Notes: generated by a model from the letters alone, not told the origin. Shown: positions 16,813 to 27,217, numbered from the stretch's first letter. The stretch is DNA of 64,000 nucleotides from Cyanobacteria bacterium FACHB-471 (GCA_014695345.1 JACJOC010000030.1:62001-126000), one strand, 5' to 3'. Made by a program: numbers and translations.

Positions 16813-19800
16813 CTAGGACAACTCTGCAGTTAGAGCAGATGTCCAGACTCGCTCAAAGTTGGCTTGTTTTAGGGCATTGACGGTTGCACTGGGGTCTTGG
16901 ACGCGGAATCGGGAACCGAGGCGGACGAATTGGCGCTGGTGGTTATCGGTGACGATCGCCACCACCGGGACTTTTGCCTTAGATTCCTCAGGTGCCTGGT
17001 CTAGCAAAATGGACTTGAGGCGATACTGTTCTTGCCCGTCTCTAGCTTGCTGGCAGTCTAGCTCGACCATCACCATTTGCACGGCTTCGACTGGTTCTGC
17101 GTCTTCGATGATCAGTTGGGCACGGTCGTCACGGCGATCGACTTTGCCCCAGACCATCAGACGAGCATCAACGATCAGGTAGTTGCCAATGCGCTCGAAG
17201 GATTTGGGGAAGACGACGGCTTCGGCTTGCCCAGTCAGGTCTTCCAGCACGAGAATAGCCATGCGATCGCCCTTCTTGGTTGTCACCGGCTTAATCGAGG
17301 AAATCATGGCGATCGCACTCAGCATCACGTTATCGGGCAGTTCGCCCAGATCGCTCAGGTTGATTGGAGCCAGAACTTTAGCTGCTTGCTGAACTGACTT
17401 GAGCGGATGATCAGAAATGTAGAATCCCAATAGCTCTTTTTCTAGCTTTAGCTTTTCTTGGGGCGGAAAGTCCTCGACGGGTGGGGCTTTGGGAACTGCT
17501 TCAAAATTGATGCCGCTGGCTGCAGTGTCGCCCAGCATGTCGAACAAGTTGCCCTGACCGATTGCTCGATCTTTGGCACGGGATTGGGCCCAGTCCAGCA
17601 CATAGTCAAGGTCGTGGGTCAACTGATTGCGATTAGGGGTGAAGCAGTCCAGCGCCCCGCATTGAATCAAGGCTTCTAGGGCGCGGCGGTTGACCGCACG
17701 AGGGTCAATGTTGGGGTCTTCGGGGCAGGTGATGCGATCGCACAAATCCGCTAACGACTCAAACGGCCCACCCTGCTCTCTCACCGCTAGAATGCATTCG
17801 ATCGCCCCCTGTCCGACATTTCGCACTGCCGATAGTCCAAACAAAATGCTGTTTGCTAAGGGAGTAAAGTCCACGCCAGAGCGATTGATGTGGGGCGGCT
17901 CCACCTCGATTCCCATCGAGATGCAGGTGCTAAGGTACTTCTGCACTTTGTCTTGGTCGCCGCTGTTACAAGTCAGCAGCGCTGCCATGTATTCAACCGG
18001 GTAATTTGCCTTCAGGTACGCTGTTTGGAAGGTGACGTAGCCATAGGCGGTTGAGTGGCTTTTGTTAAAGCAATACTCCGCAAACAGCACCATTTGGTCA
18101 AATAGTTCTTCCGCGATTTTGGGTTTGACTCCGTTCTTGGCTGACCCATCCACGAAAATCTCGCGGTGCTTTTGCATCTCCGAGACTTTCTTTTTCCCCA
18201 TTGCTCGACGCAGCAGGTCAGCTTGTCCCAGTGAATATCCCCCCATATCCTGAGCAATTTTCATGATCTGTTCCTGGTAGACCATGATTCCGTAGGTTTC
18301 ATTCAGAATCGGTTCCAGGATGTGGTGCGGGTAGTCAATTTTTTCACGCCCGTGTTTGCGATTGATAAACCGAGGAATTAGTCCTGCATCGAGTGGCCCC
18401 GGACGGTAGAGTGCCAGTACTGAGGAAATATCTTCTAAGCCAGAAGGCTTCAGATCTCGGACAATTTGCCGCATTCCAGACGACTCAAGCTGAAATATCC
18501 CTTCTAATGCACCCTTTGCCAGCAGCTGATAGCTAGCGGGGTCACTCATGGGTAGATTGTCTAGATCGATCGCCTTTTTGTGGGTCTGTTCGATCAAGTC
18601 CACCGCTTTCTGGATCATGGTCAGATTTTTGAGTCCCAGAAAGTCCATTTTGAGTAGACCCAGAGATTCAATATCTTCCATGAAATATTGGGTGAACACC
18701 GCTCCATCAGCATTGCGCTGGAGGGGCACGATTTCATCTAGCGGGTCTGCTGAAATTACGACTCCGGCTGCGTGAATGCCGACGCTCTTGTTGGTGCCTT
18801 CAATCCGCATGGCCATGTCGAGCCAGTGACGTACCTGGGGATCTTTTTCGTATTTCTCTTTAAACTCCGGGGCAGGTGTTTGCTCGGACACCATCACCGC
18901 TAACTTTGTGGGTTTCCCGCGCACAACCGGGATCATTTTTGCCATTCGGTCTGCATCACCGTAGGGAATGTCCAGCACCCGCGCTACGTCCTTTAGCACG
19001 GCTTTGGAGGTCATGCGGTTGTAGGTAATGATTTGGGCAACCCGCTCTGTGCCGTATTTTTCGGTGACGTAGCGAATTACTTCATCCCGGCGATCGATGC
19101 AGAAGTCGGTGTCAATATCAGGCATAGACTTCCGCTCTGGATTAAGGAATCGCTCGAACAGCAAGCCGTGATGTACAGGGTCAATGTTGGTGATTCGCAA
19201 CGCATAGGCAACCAGGGAGCCAGCGGCAGAACCCCGTCCTGGACCAACGGGAATGCGGTGATCTCTAGCGAATTTGATGTAGTCCCACACCACCAAAAAG
19301 TAGGTGGAAAATCCCATTTGCTGCATCATTTTCAGCTCGTATTCCAGTCGCTCTCGATAGACGGAATCGATCTCATCACGAGAAGTGCAGTTGCGGCGTT
19401 CGAGCAGCCCTTTCCAGGTAACTTCTTCGAGGTATGTGTCGGCTGTGTGTCCTGATGGAACGGGATAGTCGGGAATGCGCGGTTCGCCCAGAAGCCCTTC
19501 GTAAGGTTCGATCTTTTCGGCAACTTCTAAGGTGGTGGCGATCGCCTCTTCAATCACCTCATCAGGCAGGTGATCGCGAAATAGCTGCCGCATCTCATCG
19601 GCTGACTTGAGGTATTCCGTGCCGCTATAGCGCAACCGCTTATCTTCGGTAATCAGCTTGCCCGTTTGAATGCAGAGCAGCGCATCGTGTGCCTCTACGT
19701 CAAAGCAGGAAATGTAGTGAGAATCATTTGTAGCAATGATTTTGATGTCTAGCTCACGGGCAATTTTAATAATCTCAACGTTAACAATGCGGTCTTCCTG

Positions 19801-20340
19801 GGAACCGTGATCCTGAATTTCCAGGTAGTAGTCTTCACCAAACAAGTCTTTGTACCACTGCGCCACCCGACGGGCGATTTCTGGTCGGCCCTGCATGATT
19901 GCCTGCGGTACTTCACCACCTAGACAAGCACTCGTAACGATCAGTCCTTCGCGATATTGCTCCAACAGTTCTTTGTTGATGCAGGGGCGAGAGAAGATGC
20001 CCTTTCCCTGAACGCCTTGCAGGTGAGAAACGGTGGTGAGTTTAACTAAGTTTTTGTAGCCCTGCGTGTTTTTTGCCAACACGACCTGATGATAACGAGG
20101 GCGGCGTTCTTGCTTGGTGATGTCGCCGTTAATCACGTACATCTCGTTGCCGACGATGGGCGTGACTCCTTTGCTGCGGCAAACTTTGATTAGCTCGATC
20201 GCCCCATACATGACACCGTGGTCAGTGAGGGCGATCGCAGGCATTCCCAGCTCCACCACCCGGTCCAGCAGTTTGGGCAACTGGCTAGCTCCATCTAGCA
20301 GGCTGTAATCGCTGTGAATATGTAAGCCAACAAAGGACAT
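16813..20340 (-). CDS. dnaE: DNA polymerase III alpha subunit, undivided
   Basis: 1175 residues in one uninterrupted frame. It is the replicative polymerase. The PHP domain ([11 protein letters not shown] at the start) is followed by palm motifs [10 protein letters not shown] and [15 protein letters not shown], a second catalytic segment, a helix-hairpin-helix region and a C-terminal OB fold (about residues 985-1065). In many cyanobacteria this gene is split at an AEY|CFN junction by a trans-splicing intein. Here the sequence runs [18 protein letters not shown] without a break, with the junction between 18072 and 18073, so there is no intein. The start is the ATG at 20338-20340. Confidence 0.96.
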   Translation of the reverse strand: MSFVGLHIHSDYSLLDGASQLPKLLDRVVELGMPAIALTDHGVMYGAIELIKVCRSKGVTPIVGNEMYVINGDITKQERRPRYHQVVLAKNTQGYKNLVKLTTVSHLQGVQGKGIFSRPCINKELLEQYREGLIVTSACLGGEVPQAIMQGRPEIARRVAQWYKDLFGEDYYLEIQDHGSQEDRIVNVEIIKIARELDIKIIATNDSHYISCFDVEAHDALLCIQTGKLITEDKRLRYSGTEYLKSADEMRQLFRDHLPDEVIEEAIATTLEVAEKIEPYEGLLGEPRIPDYPVPSGHTADTYLEEVTWKGLLERRNCTSRDEIDSVYRERLEYELKMMQQMGFSTYFLVVWDYIKFARDHRIPVGPGRGSAAGSLVAYALRITNIDPVHHGLLFERFLNPERKSMPDIDTDFCIDRRDEVIRYVTEKYGTERVAQIITYNRMTSKAVLKDVARVLDIPYGDADRMAKMIPVVRGKPTKLAVMVSEQTPAPEFKEKYEKDPQVRHWLDMAMRIEGTNKSVGIHAAGVVISADPLDEIVPLQRNADGAVFTQYFMEDIESLGLLKMDFLGLKNLTMIQKAVDLIEQTHKKAIDLDNLPMSDPASYQLLAKGALEGIFQLESSGMRQIVRDLKPSGLEDISSVLALYRPGPLDAGLIPRFINRKHGREKIDYPHHILEPILNETYGIMVYQEQIMKIAQDMGGYSLGQADLLRRAMGKKKVSEMQKHREIFVDGSAKNGVKPKIAEELFDQMVLFAEYCFNKSHSTAYGYVTFQTAYLKANYPVEYMAALLTCNSGDQDKVQKYLSTCISMGIEVEPPHINRSGVDFTPLANSILFGLSAVRNVGQGAIECILAVREQGGPFESLADLCDRITCPEDPNIDPRAVNRRALEALIQCGALDCFTPNRNQLTHDLDYVLDWAQSRAKDRAIGQGNLFDMLGDTAASGINFEAVPKAPPVEDFPPQEKLKLEKELLGFYISDHPLKSVQQAAKVLAPINLSDLGELPDNVMLSAIAMISSIKPVTTKKGDRMAILVLEDLTGQAEAVVFPKSFERIGNYLIVDARLMVWGKVDRRDDRAQLIIEDAEPVEAVQMVMVELDCQQARDGQEQYRLKSILLDQAPEESKAKVPVVAIVTDNHQRQFVRLGSRFRVQDPSATVNALKQANFERVWTSALTAELS

Positions 20341-20701
20341 AGTTTCTCAAGCCATCAGGATTGAGTTTAGAGTAACGGATTTTAACCGCTATATCTAGCA
20401 CCTTTCATGTAGTTTATAGAGCAGTTTACTCTATTTGTGGAGTAAGGGCGATCGCCACAGTTCATCAGAATTCAACCTGTCGTTCGAGCAAAAAGCCGTT
20501 TGCTAGACCTGAAATTCTTCGATCGAATGTTTAGTTTGTACGGTCTAACCGGGGTTTGCAGTCAGGAAATGGATTCCACAGCAAACCGCTCATCAACCTC
20601 AGCGTTAGAGGTATATAGTACTAATGTATCAAATTAAGCACGCTAAAATCTAATGTTTTCCTGGAAGTTCCCCTAATCTTCAACCCCTAACCTCAACTGC
20701 C
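20341..20701. other. Gap upstream of dnaE, no gene seen
   Basis: 361 bases between dnaE and the pseudokinase gene, both on the minus strand. It should contain the dnaE promoter and the end of the upstream transcript. One HIP1 site is present near 20448. I see no convincing small ORF, RNA or hairpin. Confidence 0.5.
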
Positions 20702-22393
20702 TCACGGCACCGTTATAGGCGGCTCTGGATCAGGTAATGGCGTTGGAGCGATCGCAGCGGGTGGAGGCGAAACTGAGCGAACATTAGGACCGCGATTGGA
20801 ATCTACTGAAGGATAAAGGTTGGGATCAGGCGAGGTGGAAGGTTCTGTCGGCAAGGGATCAATGTCTAGTGGCTCGAACGATTCGACGGGTTCTCGCAGC
20901 GCCTCAACTTTTGGAGGTGGTTCGGACTCGGTTAATGTTGGCTCCTCCGTTAACGTTGGTTCCTCCACTGGCAAAGGTTCTGGTTCGGGTTCCGGATTGT
21001 ATTCCGCGTCGTACTCCGGATCGTATTCTGGGTCATATTCAGGCGTGAAGTTTTCAATCCCATAATCAGTTGGGTCGCCGCTAGCAGAGGGTCGCCTTTC
21101 CACTGGAATATCAACATCCGATTCAAAGTCGTAAGTGTCTGCACCTGGCCAGTCTTCAATGGCTGGAAAGGTTTGATCTCGACCAAACCCGGTTGTGCCG
21201 CTGCTTGTGTCTCCTGGTGCGTCCAGTCGCAGGGCTAATCCAAGTCCTGCTCCGCCAATGCCTGCGATCGCCGCTGTTACTAGCATTGCAACTGGCAACC
21301 AACGCATGGGTTTATGTACGGGTTGAGGCTTCTCTGGCGCAATCGGGCGTGAAACGATCGCAGGCACTCTGGTCAAACCCGCTGCCAGATCGTCAAACTG
21401 GGGCAGGATCGGCTCTGAAGATGGGGGGCGATCGTCCTGGCTGGTTTCAGCAGGTGCGTCCACAAGAGCGTGTTCTAAACAATGCCCATTGGTCTGAGCT
21501 ACTTCCGGTAAGGAAGAGAGACTATCAACAGGTTCAAAGGCTTCAAGAATCAGCGGCTCGGGGTGCAGATTGTCGAGAATGTCTAACCACTCGCTAACGG
21601 ACTGAGGACGCAGGTGGGCAGGCTGTAACCCTTTCAAAATTGCCTGTTCAACACCGGGGCTGAGTTGAGGATGTAGTTGCCGCAGTGCGATTAAAGAACT
21701 TTGGTCGAGCGTCGTCTGGTTGAATGAGACGAAATCAACCGTTCGAGTTGCAGGATGTTGACCCGTCAGCAAATAGTAGAGCGTAGTTGTCAGCGCCTGA
21801 ATATCGGTGCTGGGATCAGGTGGCGGTAAAAAAGCCTCTGCTGCTCCATCAGCGGGTGTCGAGGAGGAGTTCGTTTCAGGAAATTTTATCAGGGGCGATC
21901 GCACCTGATCTACGATTCGAAAACCCGTCAGCACTGCCTCATCCGTTTCGGATTTCAGCACGATATTTTGTGGCTTTACCCGCTGGTGAACCAAACCCTG
22001 CCGATGCAATGCTTGTAGAGCAGAGGCAACTTGGCGAATGTAGCGAACAGCAACAGCTTCCGAAAGTGTTTGGTTTGACTGTAGCTGGTCTGCGAGTGTT
22101 TGTCCCGGTACACATTCCAGTACCGCAAACGGCACGGTGTCTTCTTGAAATACATCCAGCAGGCGAACTAGATGAGGATTGGTGCAATGAGCGAACTGTC
22201 TAGCAGCAGTTAGAAACTGTTGCTGTTGCTCCGGGTCTGCATTAGCTTCCTCAGACAGCGTTTGCAGGATGACGGTCTGGTCTAGCCCAGCGTGGACGGA
22301 CTGATAAACCGGGTCATCGCCCTGACTTGAGACAGATTGGACAATATACTTGCCGCTCTGCAGAACTGCTCCAGCCGCCAAATTCATAAGCAA
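20702..22393 (-). CDS. Membrane-anchored pseudokinase (Hanks-type, degenerate)
   Basis: 563 residues. Residues 12-275 have the Ser/Thr kinase fold: hinge-like AVLECVPGQTLADQL, catalytic-loop region LHRQGLVHQRVKPQNIVL and a C-lobe LTTTLYYLLTGQHP. Key residues are changed: the glycine loop is lost, the beta-3 lysine is Gln44 (VILQTL), the HRD aspartate is Arg138 (HQRVKPQN) and the DFG aspartate is Gly157 (TGFR). Asn143 is kept. A membrane helix follows at about 375-400 (VAMLVTAAIAGIGGAGLGLAL), then an outside tail rich in Pro/Glu with EYDP repeats (DNA 20995-21035). It probably binds a ligand or partner rather than phosphorylating. Confidence 0.82.
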   Translation of the reverse strand: MLMNLAAGAVLQSGKYIVQSVSSQGDDPVYQSVHAGLDQTVILQTLSEEANADPEQQQQFLTAARQFAHCTNPHLVRLLDVFQEDTVPFAVLECVPGQTLADQLQSNQTLSEAVAVRYIRQVASALQALHRQGLVHQRVKPQNIVLKSETDEAVLTGFRIVDQVRSPLIKFPETNSSSTPADGAAEAFLPPPDPSTDIQALTTTLYYLLTGQHPATRTVDFVSFNQTTLDQSSLIALRQLHPQLSPGVEQAILKGLQPAHLRPQSVSEWLDILDNLHPEPLILEAFEPVDSLSSLPEVAQTNGHCLEHALVDAPAETSQDDRPPSSEPILPQFDDLAAGLTRVPAIVSRPIAPEKPQPVHKPMRWLPVAMLVTAAIAGIGGAGLGLALRLDAPGDTSSGTTGFGRDQTFPAIEDWPGADTYDFESDVDIPVERRPSASGDPTDYGIENFTPEYDPEYDPEYDAEYNPEPEPEPLPVEEPTLTEEPTLTESEPPPKVEALREPVESFEPLDIDPLPTEPSTSPDPNLYPSVDSNRGPNVRSVSPPPAAIAPTPLPDPEPPITVP

Positions 22394-22478
22394 GACGAAG
22401 TGAGGATACTAGTTTAAATTCTTCAACTTATACTACCGCCTTCGGGAAAAGTAGTGCGCTTGCCGGGGATCGTAAGGA

Positions 22479-25256
22479 CTACTGGGGAAAATGTTCTGCT
22501 AGAAAAGCAACAGCCTGGTCGCGATCGCTGATCATTCCATCTAGCGTTGCCAGCAACAGCGCTTCTAGAATTTCTTTAAACTGCTGACCCGGCTTATAAC
22601 CCAGAGCTTTAAGGTCATTGCCATCTAGGGGTGCTTTCATCTGTGCCCAAGTCGTGCGATAGCGCCAGATGATTTTACGAATCGAGTGAGGGCTGGCGAT
22701 CGCCACCAGCAACAGCGTTGACCAATCGTACTGACGCAACTGCTGCACCACCTGACTGGGTCGCTCAAGGTTTGGCAAAGTCGCTAGCGCTGCTTCAATC
22801 TGCTCCAGCTGCCAGAGCCGTTGAATACTGTCTGCTGCAAGCTGCAGGTTCTCTGCGACTTTTCCTCGGTCGGCTGGATCAAGTGCCATCAGCAAAACTT
22901 CTAAAAGCATCTGCCAGTGTTCTAGCGAGGCTGCGGGATCAAAACGGTTGAGCCAGCGGTCTGCTAGTTGAAGCTGCTTCCAGAGGCGATCGCTTAACTG
23001 CAAATCGGGGTGAATGCACTGAAGCGCCTCTAACTCAGACAGCAGTTGAATTGCGGCTTTCCAATACGGTGCCTGCAGAATGTACTTTAGCTCTTGCTTT
23101 AATCGAGTCTGTAGAGCAGGCGTTTTATCAACTTCTGTCTGAATGCGCTGGTAGATGCCGCTGGCGATCGCATGGCGAATATAGCCTTCCGTTTGGGGAT
23201 CAATCTGGAAACCCAGCCGCACCGCAAACCGCACTGCCCGAAAAATCCGCGTTGGGTCTTCGATGAAACTATTAGTGTGCAGCACGCGAATTTGCTGTGC
23301 CTGCAAATCTAGCAATCCGCCAAAAAAATCGAGCAGTTCGCCAGAGCGAGGAGCCGTCAACCGGATCGCCATCGCATTGATCGTGAAGTCTCGACGGTAG
23401 AGATCCTGGCGAATCGAACTGGCTTCGACCTCTGGATTTGCTGCTGGATAGGGGTAAAATTCCGTTCGAGCGGTAGCAATATCAATCCACAGAGAGTCAA
23501 GCTGGGAATCATCGTGCCACAGCAGCGCCGCTGTCTGAAACCGACCGTGAATTTGCAGTCGCGCTTCAGGGTACGTCTGCCGCAAATCCCGAGCCAACTC
23601 CACACCAGCCGCTTCATCTGCTGTCCGATGAAAACCATCAACGACCAGATCAATGTCTTGAATCAGCAGCCCCTTCTCAGGTGCCAGCAGCAGATCACGC
23701 ACTGCACCGCCCACCAGGTAAAGCTGCCAACCTCGCTGTTCTGCCAATCTGGCTGTTGCTGCTAACACTTCCCAGAGAGATGGAGTGAGGCGATCGCTCA
23801 GCCAACCTTTTACCACCTCCGGTAGCGGACAAGACCTGACCAAACGACGACCTCGTACAGGGAACTCGGAGAGATCGCCCTTCCCCCTTTGCCCAATCCC
23901 CAACTCCCAATCCCCAACCCCTTGCTCCCCATCCTGCTGCAACTGCCGCAACACATCCGTGCGTGTCACAATGCCCACAAGCTGCTGGTGATCTAGAACG
24001 GGTAGCCGCCCTACGTCATAAGTCACCATGAGGGACTGAATTTCTGATAGAGGCGTGTCGGGGTCGATCGTTTTCAGGTTGGTCGCCATGTAGCCTTTCA
24101 CGGGAGCGTGACTAAAGCCGTGATGCAGGGCAAGGTCAATGTCACGACGAGAAATGACTCCAACTAACTGGTCTTGCTCATCCACAACTGACAGCCCAGA
24201 ATGCCCGTATCGCAACAAGATCCGCTGAGCTTCAGCGATCGTCGTTTCCGGACGGATCGTGCGAACGGGCGATGACATTAGTTCTCTGGCAGTGGGCGGA
24301 TGGGGAATTTCTGCTTTAATCTGCTCCGTTAGTTGTGCGAGAACCACTTCAGGCCCAGAAGTTCTCAAGGTTGCAGCCGCTGCTCTGGAATGTCCACCCC
24401 CACCCAAGGGCTCGAGCAGCTTGCCTAAATTGATCCCCTCAAGTTGAGACGCTGCTGAAGGGCTGCCGTGTAATCGAGCAATAATATTCAGTCGCTTCTC
24501 ACCATCCGTAATGGGAAAGCAAACTGCCAGCAGCAAAATGTTAGTTTCAGTCAGGTCTACCAGGTGGGACGCCAGTTGAGACAAACCCTGTACATATCCT
24601 TCCTGAGGCAATAGCAGTGAGGCGATCGCAATTCCTCGAATTGTTTCAACCTGAATCCGGTTCAGAGCGATGGTGAGCAAATCTTGAAGCTGGGGGGATA
24701 GACCTGGCTCAACATATTCGGCGATCGCTCTCAGATTTGCCCCCTGACCCATCAGCCAAGTCAGCGCTGCCGCATCTCGCACGGTCGTATGGTCAAAGGT
24801 TAGCGATCCCGTATCGACATGAATTCCCAGCGCCATCACCGTTGCTTCTGCTGATGTCAGGCTGATTTGAGCTGCCTGAAGCTGCTCGGCGATTAGAGTT
24901 GCGGTTGCGCCAACTGCTTCGACGTAACGCTTCTCTGTAGCGATGTCCCCCACTGCATCTTGGTGATGGTCATAAACTGTAATGTCTACGTCTGGTAGGT
25001 CAAGCCACTCAGCCGCCTTGCCCAAGCGATCGCGCCATTGCGTATCCACCACGGTCAGCGTTCGAACTTGGTCTTCCCGCACCGCTCGCCGCTCAATTAA
25101 GGCATATTCATCTCGGTGCAGTGCCAAAAACTCTCGCACTGTGGGGTGAGCGCCTCCAGTCAGCACCACCCTGGCTCCCGCCAGCAATCGAGATAAACCG
25201 ATCGCTGCCCCTAATGTGTCGAAGTCTGCAGTCGTGTGGCAGAGAATGAGATCCAT
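22479..25256 (-). CDS. DHH phosphoesterase - CBS - CCA-type nucleotidyltransferase fusion
   Basis: About 925 residues from the ATG at 25254-25256 (MDLILCHTTADFDTLG). The open frame extends upstream to 25526, but that part is a G-rich repeat and antisense to psbZ, so it is not used. Order: a DHH/DHHA1 phosphoesterase (DFDTLGAAIG, DHHQD, GGGGHSRAAAATL), two CBS domains (about residues 320-440), then a class II nucleotidyltransferase (LVGGAVRDLLL, DIDLVVDG, RRDFTINAMA). Cyanobacteria use such enzymes for tRNA 3'-end A- or CC-addition. A G-rich repeat (23881-23935) encodes an odd Gly-rich linker (GVGDWELGIGQRGKG) between CBS and nucleotidyltransferase. Confidence 0.88.
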   Translation of the reverse strand: MDLILCHTTADFDTLGAAIGLSRLLAGARVVLTGGAHPTVREFLALHRDEYALIERRAVREDQVRTLTVVDTQWRDRLGKAAEWLDLPDVDITVYDHHQDAVGDIATEKRYVEAVGATATLIAEQLQAAQISLTSAEATVMALGIHVDTGSLTFDHTTVRDAAALTWLMGQGANLRAIAEYVEPGLSPQLQDLLTIALNRIQVETIRGIAIASLLLPQEGYVQGLSQLASHLVDLTETNILLLAVCFPITDGEKRLNIIARLHGSPSAASQLEGINLGKLLEPLGGGGHSRAAAATLRTSGPEVVLAQLTEQIKAEIPHPPTARELMSSPVRTIRPETTIAEAQRILLRYGHSGLSVVDEQDQLVGVISRRDIDLALHHGFSHAPVKGYMATNLKTIDPDTPLSEIQSLMVTYDVGRLPVLDHQQLVGIVTRTDVLRQLQQDGEQGVGDWELGIGQRGKGDLSEFPVRGRRLVRSCPLPEVVKGWLSDRLTPSLWEVLAATARLAEQRGWQLYLVGGAVRDLLLAPEKGLLIQDIDLVVDGFHRTADEAAGVELARDLRQTYPEARLQIHGRFQTAALLWHDDSQLDSLWIDIATARTEFYPYPAANPEVEASSIRQDLYRRDFTINAMAIRLTAPRSGELLDFFGGLLDLQAQQIRVLHTNSFIEDPTRIFRAVRFAVRLGFQIDPQTEGYIRHAIASGIYQRIQTEVDKTPALQTRLKQELKYILQAPYWKAAIQLLSELEALQCIHPDLQLSDRLWKQLQLADRWLNRFDPAASLEHWQMLLEVLLMALDPADRGKVAENLQLAADSIQRLWQLEQIEAALATLPNLERPSQVVQQLRQYDWSTLLLVAIASPHSIRKIIWRYRTTWAQMKAPLDGNDLKALGYKPGQQFKEILEALLLATLDGMISDRDQAVAFLAEHFPQ
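23881..23935. repeat. In-frame G-rich repeat inside the nucleotidyltransferase gene
   Basis: A run of CCCAATCCCCAACTCCCAAT-type repeats, the complement of the GGGGATTGGG motif that is otherwise found between genes in this window. Here it lies within a coding frame and adds a Gly/Trp-rich linker without breaking the frame. Confidence 0.6.
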
Positions 25257-25257
25257 A

Positions 25258-25300
25258 GGGGGGCTTGGGGCTAGGAATTGGGCACTAGGGGCGTTAGGAA
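25258..25300. repeat. G-rich dispersed repeat just upstream of the DHH gene
   Basis: GGGGCTTGGGGCTAGGAATT-type sequence directly before the DHH-fusion start codon and facing psbZ. It is a member of the same low-complexity family as the repeats at 2184, 26288, 45050 and 49065. Confidence 0.5.
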
Positions 25301-25471
25301 GTAGAGACTCTGACCTTTCGCTACTCCCTTTCACTCCAATCTTGCCAGAGAACTGTTTCGGGGTGTCAATTTCTGATAGCTTACTACTCAGGGCTAGTTC
25401 AGCGCTGGGGGTGGGTTCACCTGAAATGCACATAGCCTCGCTTTTATTGGGAAAAAAGTTGGGAGAAAACG

Positions 25472-25660
25472 ATGTCAATTTTATTTCAGATTGCACTAAC
25501 AGCCCTAGTACTAATGTCTTTTGCAATGATTATTGGGGTTCCAGTTGCCTATGCATCCCCTCGCAACTGGGAGCAGTCTAAGCGGCTGATCTTGCTAGGT
25601 TCAATAGTTTGGGTAGTGCTGGTATTTTTGGTGGGTGGACTCAACTATCTAGTGGTTTAA
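25472..25660 (+). CDS. psbZ: Photosystem II protein PsbZ (Ycf9)
   Basis: 62 residues, the normal length. PsbZ is a two-helix PSII core subunit at the edge next to CP43. The sequence [20 protein letters not shown], then [15 protein letters not shown] and a second helix ending in [11 protein letters not shown] is diagnostic. The ribosome binding site GGGAGAAA precedes the ATG. It is followed 40 bases later by ribH on the same strand, which may be co-transcribed, an arrangement also seen in other cyanobacteria. Confidence 0.95.
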   Translation: MSILFQIALTALVLMSFAMIIGVPVAYASPRNWEQSKRLILLGSIVWVVLVFLVGGLNYLVV

Positions 25661-25699
25661 GCTGGAGAAGAGTCGATTTATTCCCGTTAGCGAGAAAAC

Positions 25700-26284
25700 A
25701 TGGCAGTTTTTGAGGGTAGTTTTACCCAAGCAGAGTCTTGGCGATTTGCGATCGTCATTGGTCGCTTTAACGACTTGATCACTGGCAAATTGTTGTCAGG
25801 TTGTCAGGATTGTCTAAAGCGACATGGCATTGACCCTGATCCGCAGGGGACGCAGGTTGATTACATTTGGGTTCCAGGTAGTTTTGAGGTGCCGTTGGTG
25901 GCACGTCAGCTTGCTCTAACTCACCGTTATGATGCTGTAATCTGCCTGGGGGCTGTGATTCGTGGGCAGACTCCTCATTTTGACTATGTTGCGGCAGAAG
26001 TGTCTAAAGGAATTGCGGCGGCTGGTTTCCAGACGGGGGTTCCGGTGATTTTTGGCATATTGACTGCTGACACGATGCAGCAAGCGCTGGAGCGCGCTGG
26101 AATCAAGAGCAACAAGGGCTGGGACTATGCCATGAATGCGATCGAGATGGCGAGTCTCATGCATCAGGTAAAAACCGTAAACCCTGACCTTTATAGCAAT
26201 GGGCTTTCGGGTAGCGCCAATCCTCAAACTCTACCTGCTTCGCTGAAGAGTGCGATCGCCCCTGAAACAGCAGAGCAAGGGTAA
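25700..26284 (+). CDS. ribH: 6,7-dimethyl-8-ribityllumazine synthase
   Basis: 194 residues. It condenses the ribityl pyrimidine with 3,4-dihydroxy-2-butanone 4-phosphate in the last but one step of riboflavin synthesis and forms a 60-mer or pentamer. Signature segments: VIGRFND near 21, [11 protein letters not shown] near 60, [15 protein letters not shown] near 84, [16 protein letters not shown] near 115 and [14 protein letters not shown] near 140. The C-terminal 35 residues are a variable tail beyond the usual end of the family. Confidence 0.95.
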   Translation: MAVFEGSFTQAESWRFAIVIGRFNDLITGKLLSGCQDCLKRHGIDPDPQGTQVDYIWVPGSFEVPLVARQLALTHRYDAVICLGAVIRGQTPHFDYVAAEVSKGIAAAGFQTGVPVIFGILTADTMQQALERAGIKSNKGWDYAMNAIEMASLMHQVKTVNPDLYSNGLSGSANPQTLPASLKSAIAPETAEQG

Positions 26285-26287
26285 TAG

Positions 26288-26396
26288 GAATGGGCTAGGA
26301 GTTGGGGGCTAGGGCAAGAAAAGCATTTTTGTTTATCCTTTCTCATCTCTTCTAATTGCCTCAACCCCTAGCCCCCTAGCTTCTACTCCCTAAGTT
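26288..26396. repeat. G-rich / pyrimidine-rich dispersed repeat (copy B)
   Basis: GGGCTAGGAGTTGGGGGCTA, then GAAAAGCATTT, a CATCTCTTC tract and an inverted arm CCTCAACCCCTAGCCCCCTA. The G-rich and C-rich ends are roughly complementary, so the element can fold back. It shares order and central motif with copy A at 2184. Confidence 0.5.
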
Positions 26397-26398
26397 GC

Positions 26399-26430
26399 TT
26401 GACAAACTGCTTGGATTCTGGGACTATACA
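26399..26430 (+). promoter_or_regulatory. Probable tRNA-Gly promoter
   Basis: A consensus TTGACA at 26399-26404. The -10 is less clear: GACTAT with 17-base spacing or TATACA (26425-26430) with 20-base spacing. It is 15 to 20 bases upstream of the tRNA. Confidence 0.5.
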
Positions 26431-26444
26431 TAAAGTCTAATTTT

Positions 26445-26516
26445 GCGGGTATAGCTCAGTGGTAGAGCGTCACCTTGCCAAGGTGAATGTCGCGCGTTCG
26501 AATCGCGTTACCCGCT
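26445..26516 (+). tRNA. tRNA-Gly (anticodon GCC)
   Basis: 72 nt without an encoded CCA. It folds completely: acceptor GCGGGTA/TACCCGC, D-arm GCTC/GAGC, anticodon stem TCACC/GGTGA with loop TTGCCAA, and T-arm GCGCG/CGCGT with loop TTCGAAT. The missing CCA fits with a genome that relies on a CCA-adding enzyme, such as the fusion at 22479. Confidence 0.97.
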
Positions 26517-26806
26517 TCAAAGAACTTTCGAGTCTGTAAGCTGCTTCCAAACTTAGTTTGTGAAGAAGGACTTACTCGTATCGAAAGATTGTGCCTACTG
26601 CAAAGTCAGATGGGTTTTGAGCTAAATTCAGGAGTGTTAGAATCGAACTGACTGAACCCAATCAGCAGTTATTATCTCTGATGAGGTCAACTTCAAGTGC
26701 CCGATAGGTTTCTGTCCCAGCCGTCAAGGATAGGTAATTAGCTACTCCTGGCAATCGATCGCTTTAGTATTCCTAATTCTAAAAACACCTCGCGCCGCCG
26801 CTGCTT

Positions 26807-27214
26807 GTGCAATCTCAGAAGAATCACAAGATTGACCTGAACTCTGACTATCCTTGCCCCTGCCGCCGCCGTGGTCGGCTTACCCCGATCACCCTAACTG
26901 AGGCGTTTGGCTGCAATCGCTGTCAGCAAATATTTGTAGTACAGGAAGGTGGCTATGTAATTGAGCAGCTTTCCACCAATTACCCCTATAAACGAGCTTG
27001 GCGTTGGTCTGGACACCAGTGGAGCATGGCACACTCCAGTTTGGGCAGAGGCTATTTATCGCTGACTCTGGCGATCATTTTTGGATTGGTTTTCCTTCTG
27101 CTGATCACCACCTTGCAGTCACCCCTCAGTACAAGCATCACGTTTCGAGTCATTGCAGCCCTTTTTCTCTCTGTGCTGCTTGTATTTATGCTTTGGATAG
27201 CTTGCAGGCGTTAG
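26807..27214 (+). CDS. Zinc-ribbon membrane protein of unknown function
   Basis: About 135 residues from a GTG. The N-terminal half has two CxxC-like pairs (PCPCRRRGRL and CNRCQQIF) that suggest a zinc ribbon. The C-terminal half has two hydrophobic helices (LAIIFGLVFLLLITTL and VIAALFLSVLLVFMLWI). It ends one base before the proA-like start codons, so the two genes are probably co-transcribed. The family is unnamed to me; the start codon is uncertain. Confidence 0.65.
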   Translation: MQSQKNHKIDLNSDYPCPCRRRGRLTPITLTEAFGCNRCQQIFVVQEGGYVIEQLSTNYPYKRAWRWSGHQWSMAHSSLGRGYLSLTLAIIFGLVFLLLITTLQSPLSTSITFRVIAALFLSVLLVFMLWIACRR

Positions 27215-27217
27215 TTG

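Noticed and set aside
25257-25526. N-terminal extension of the DHH fusion protein
   Set aside because: It is built from a G-rich repeat and the antisense of psbZ; the DHH domain starts at the ATG at 25256.
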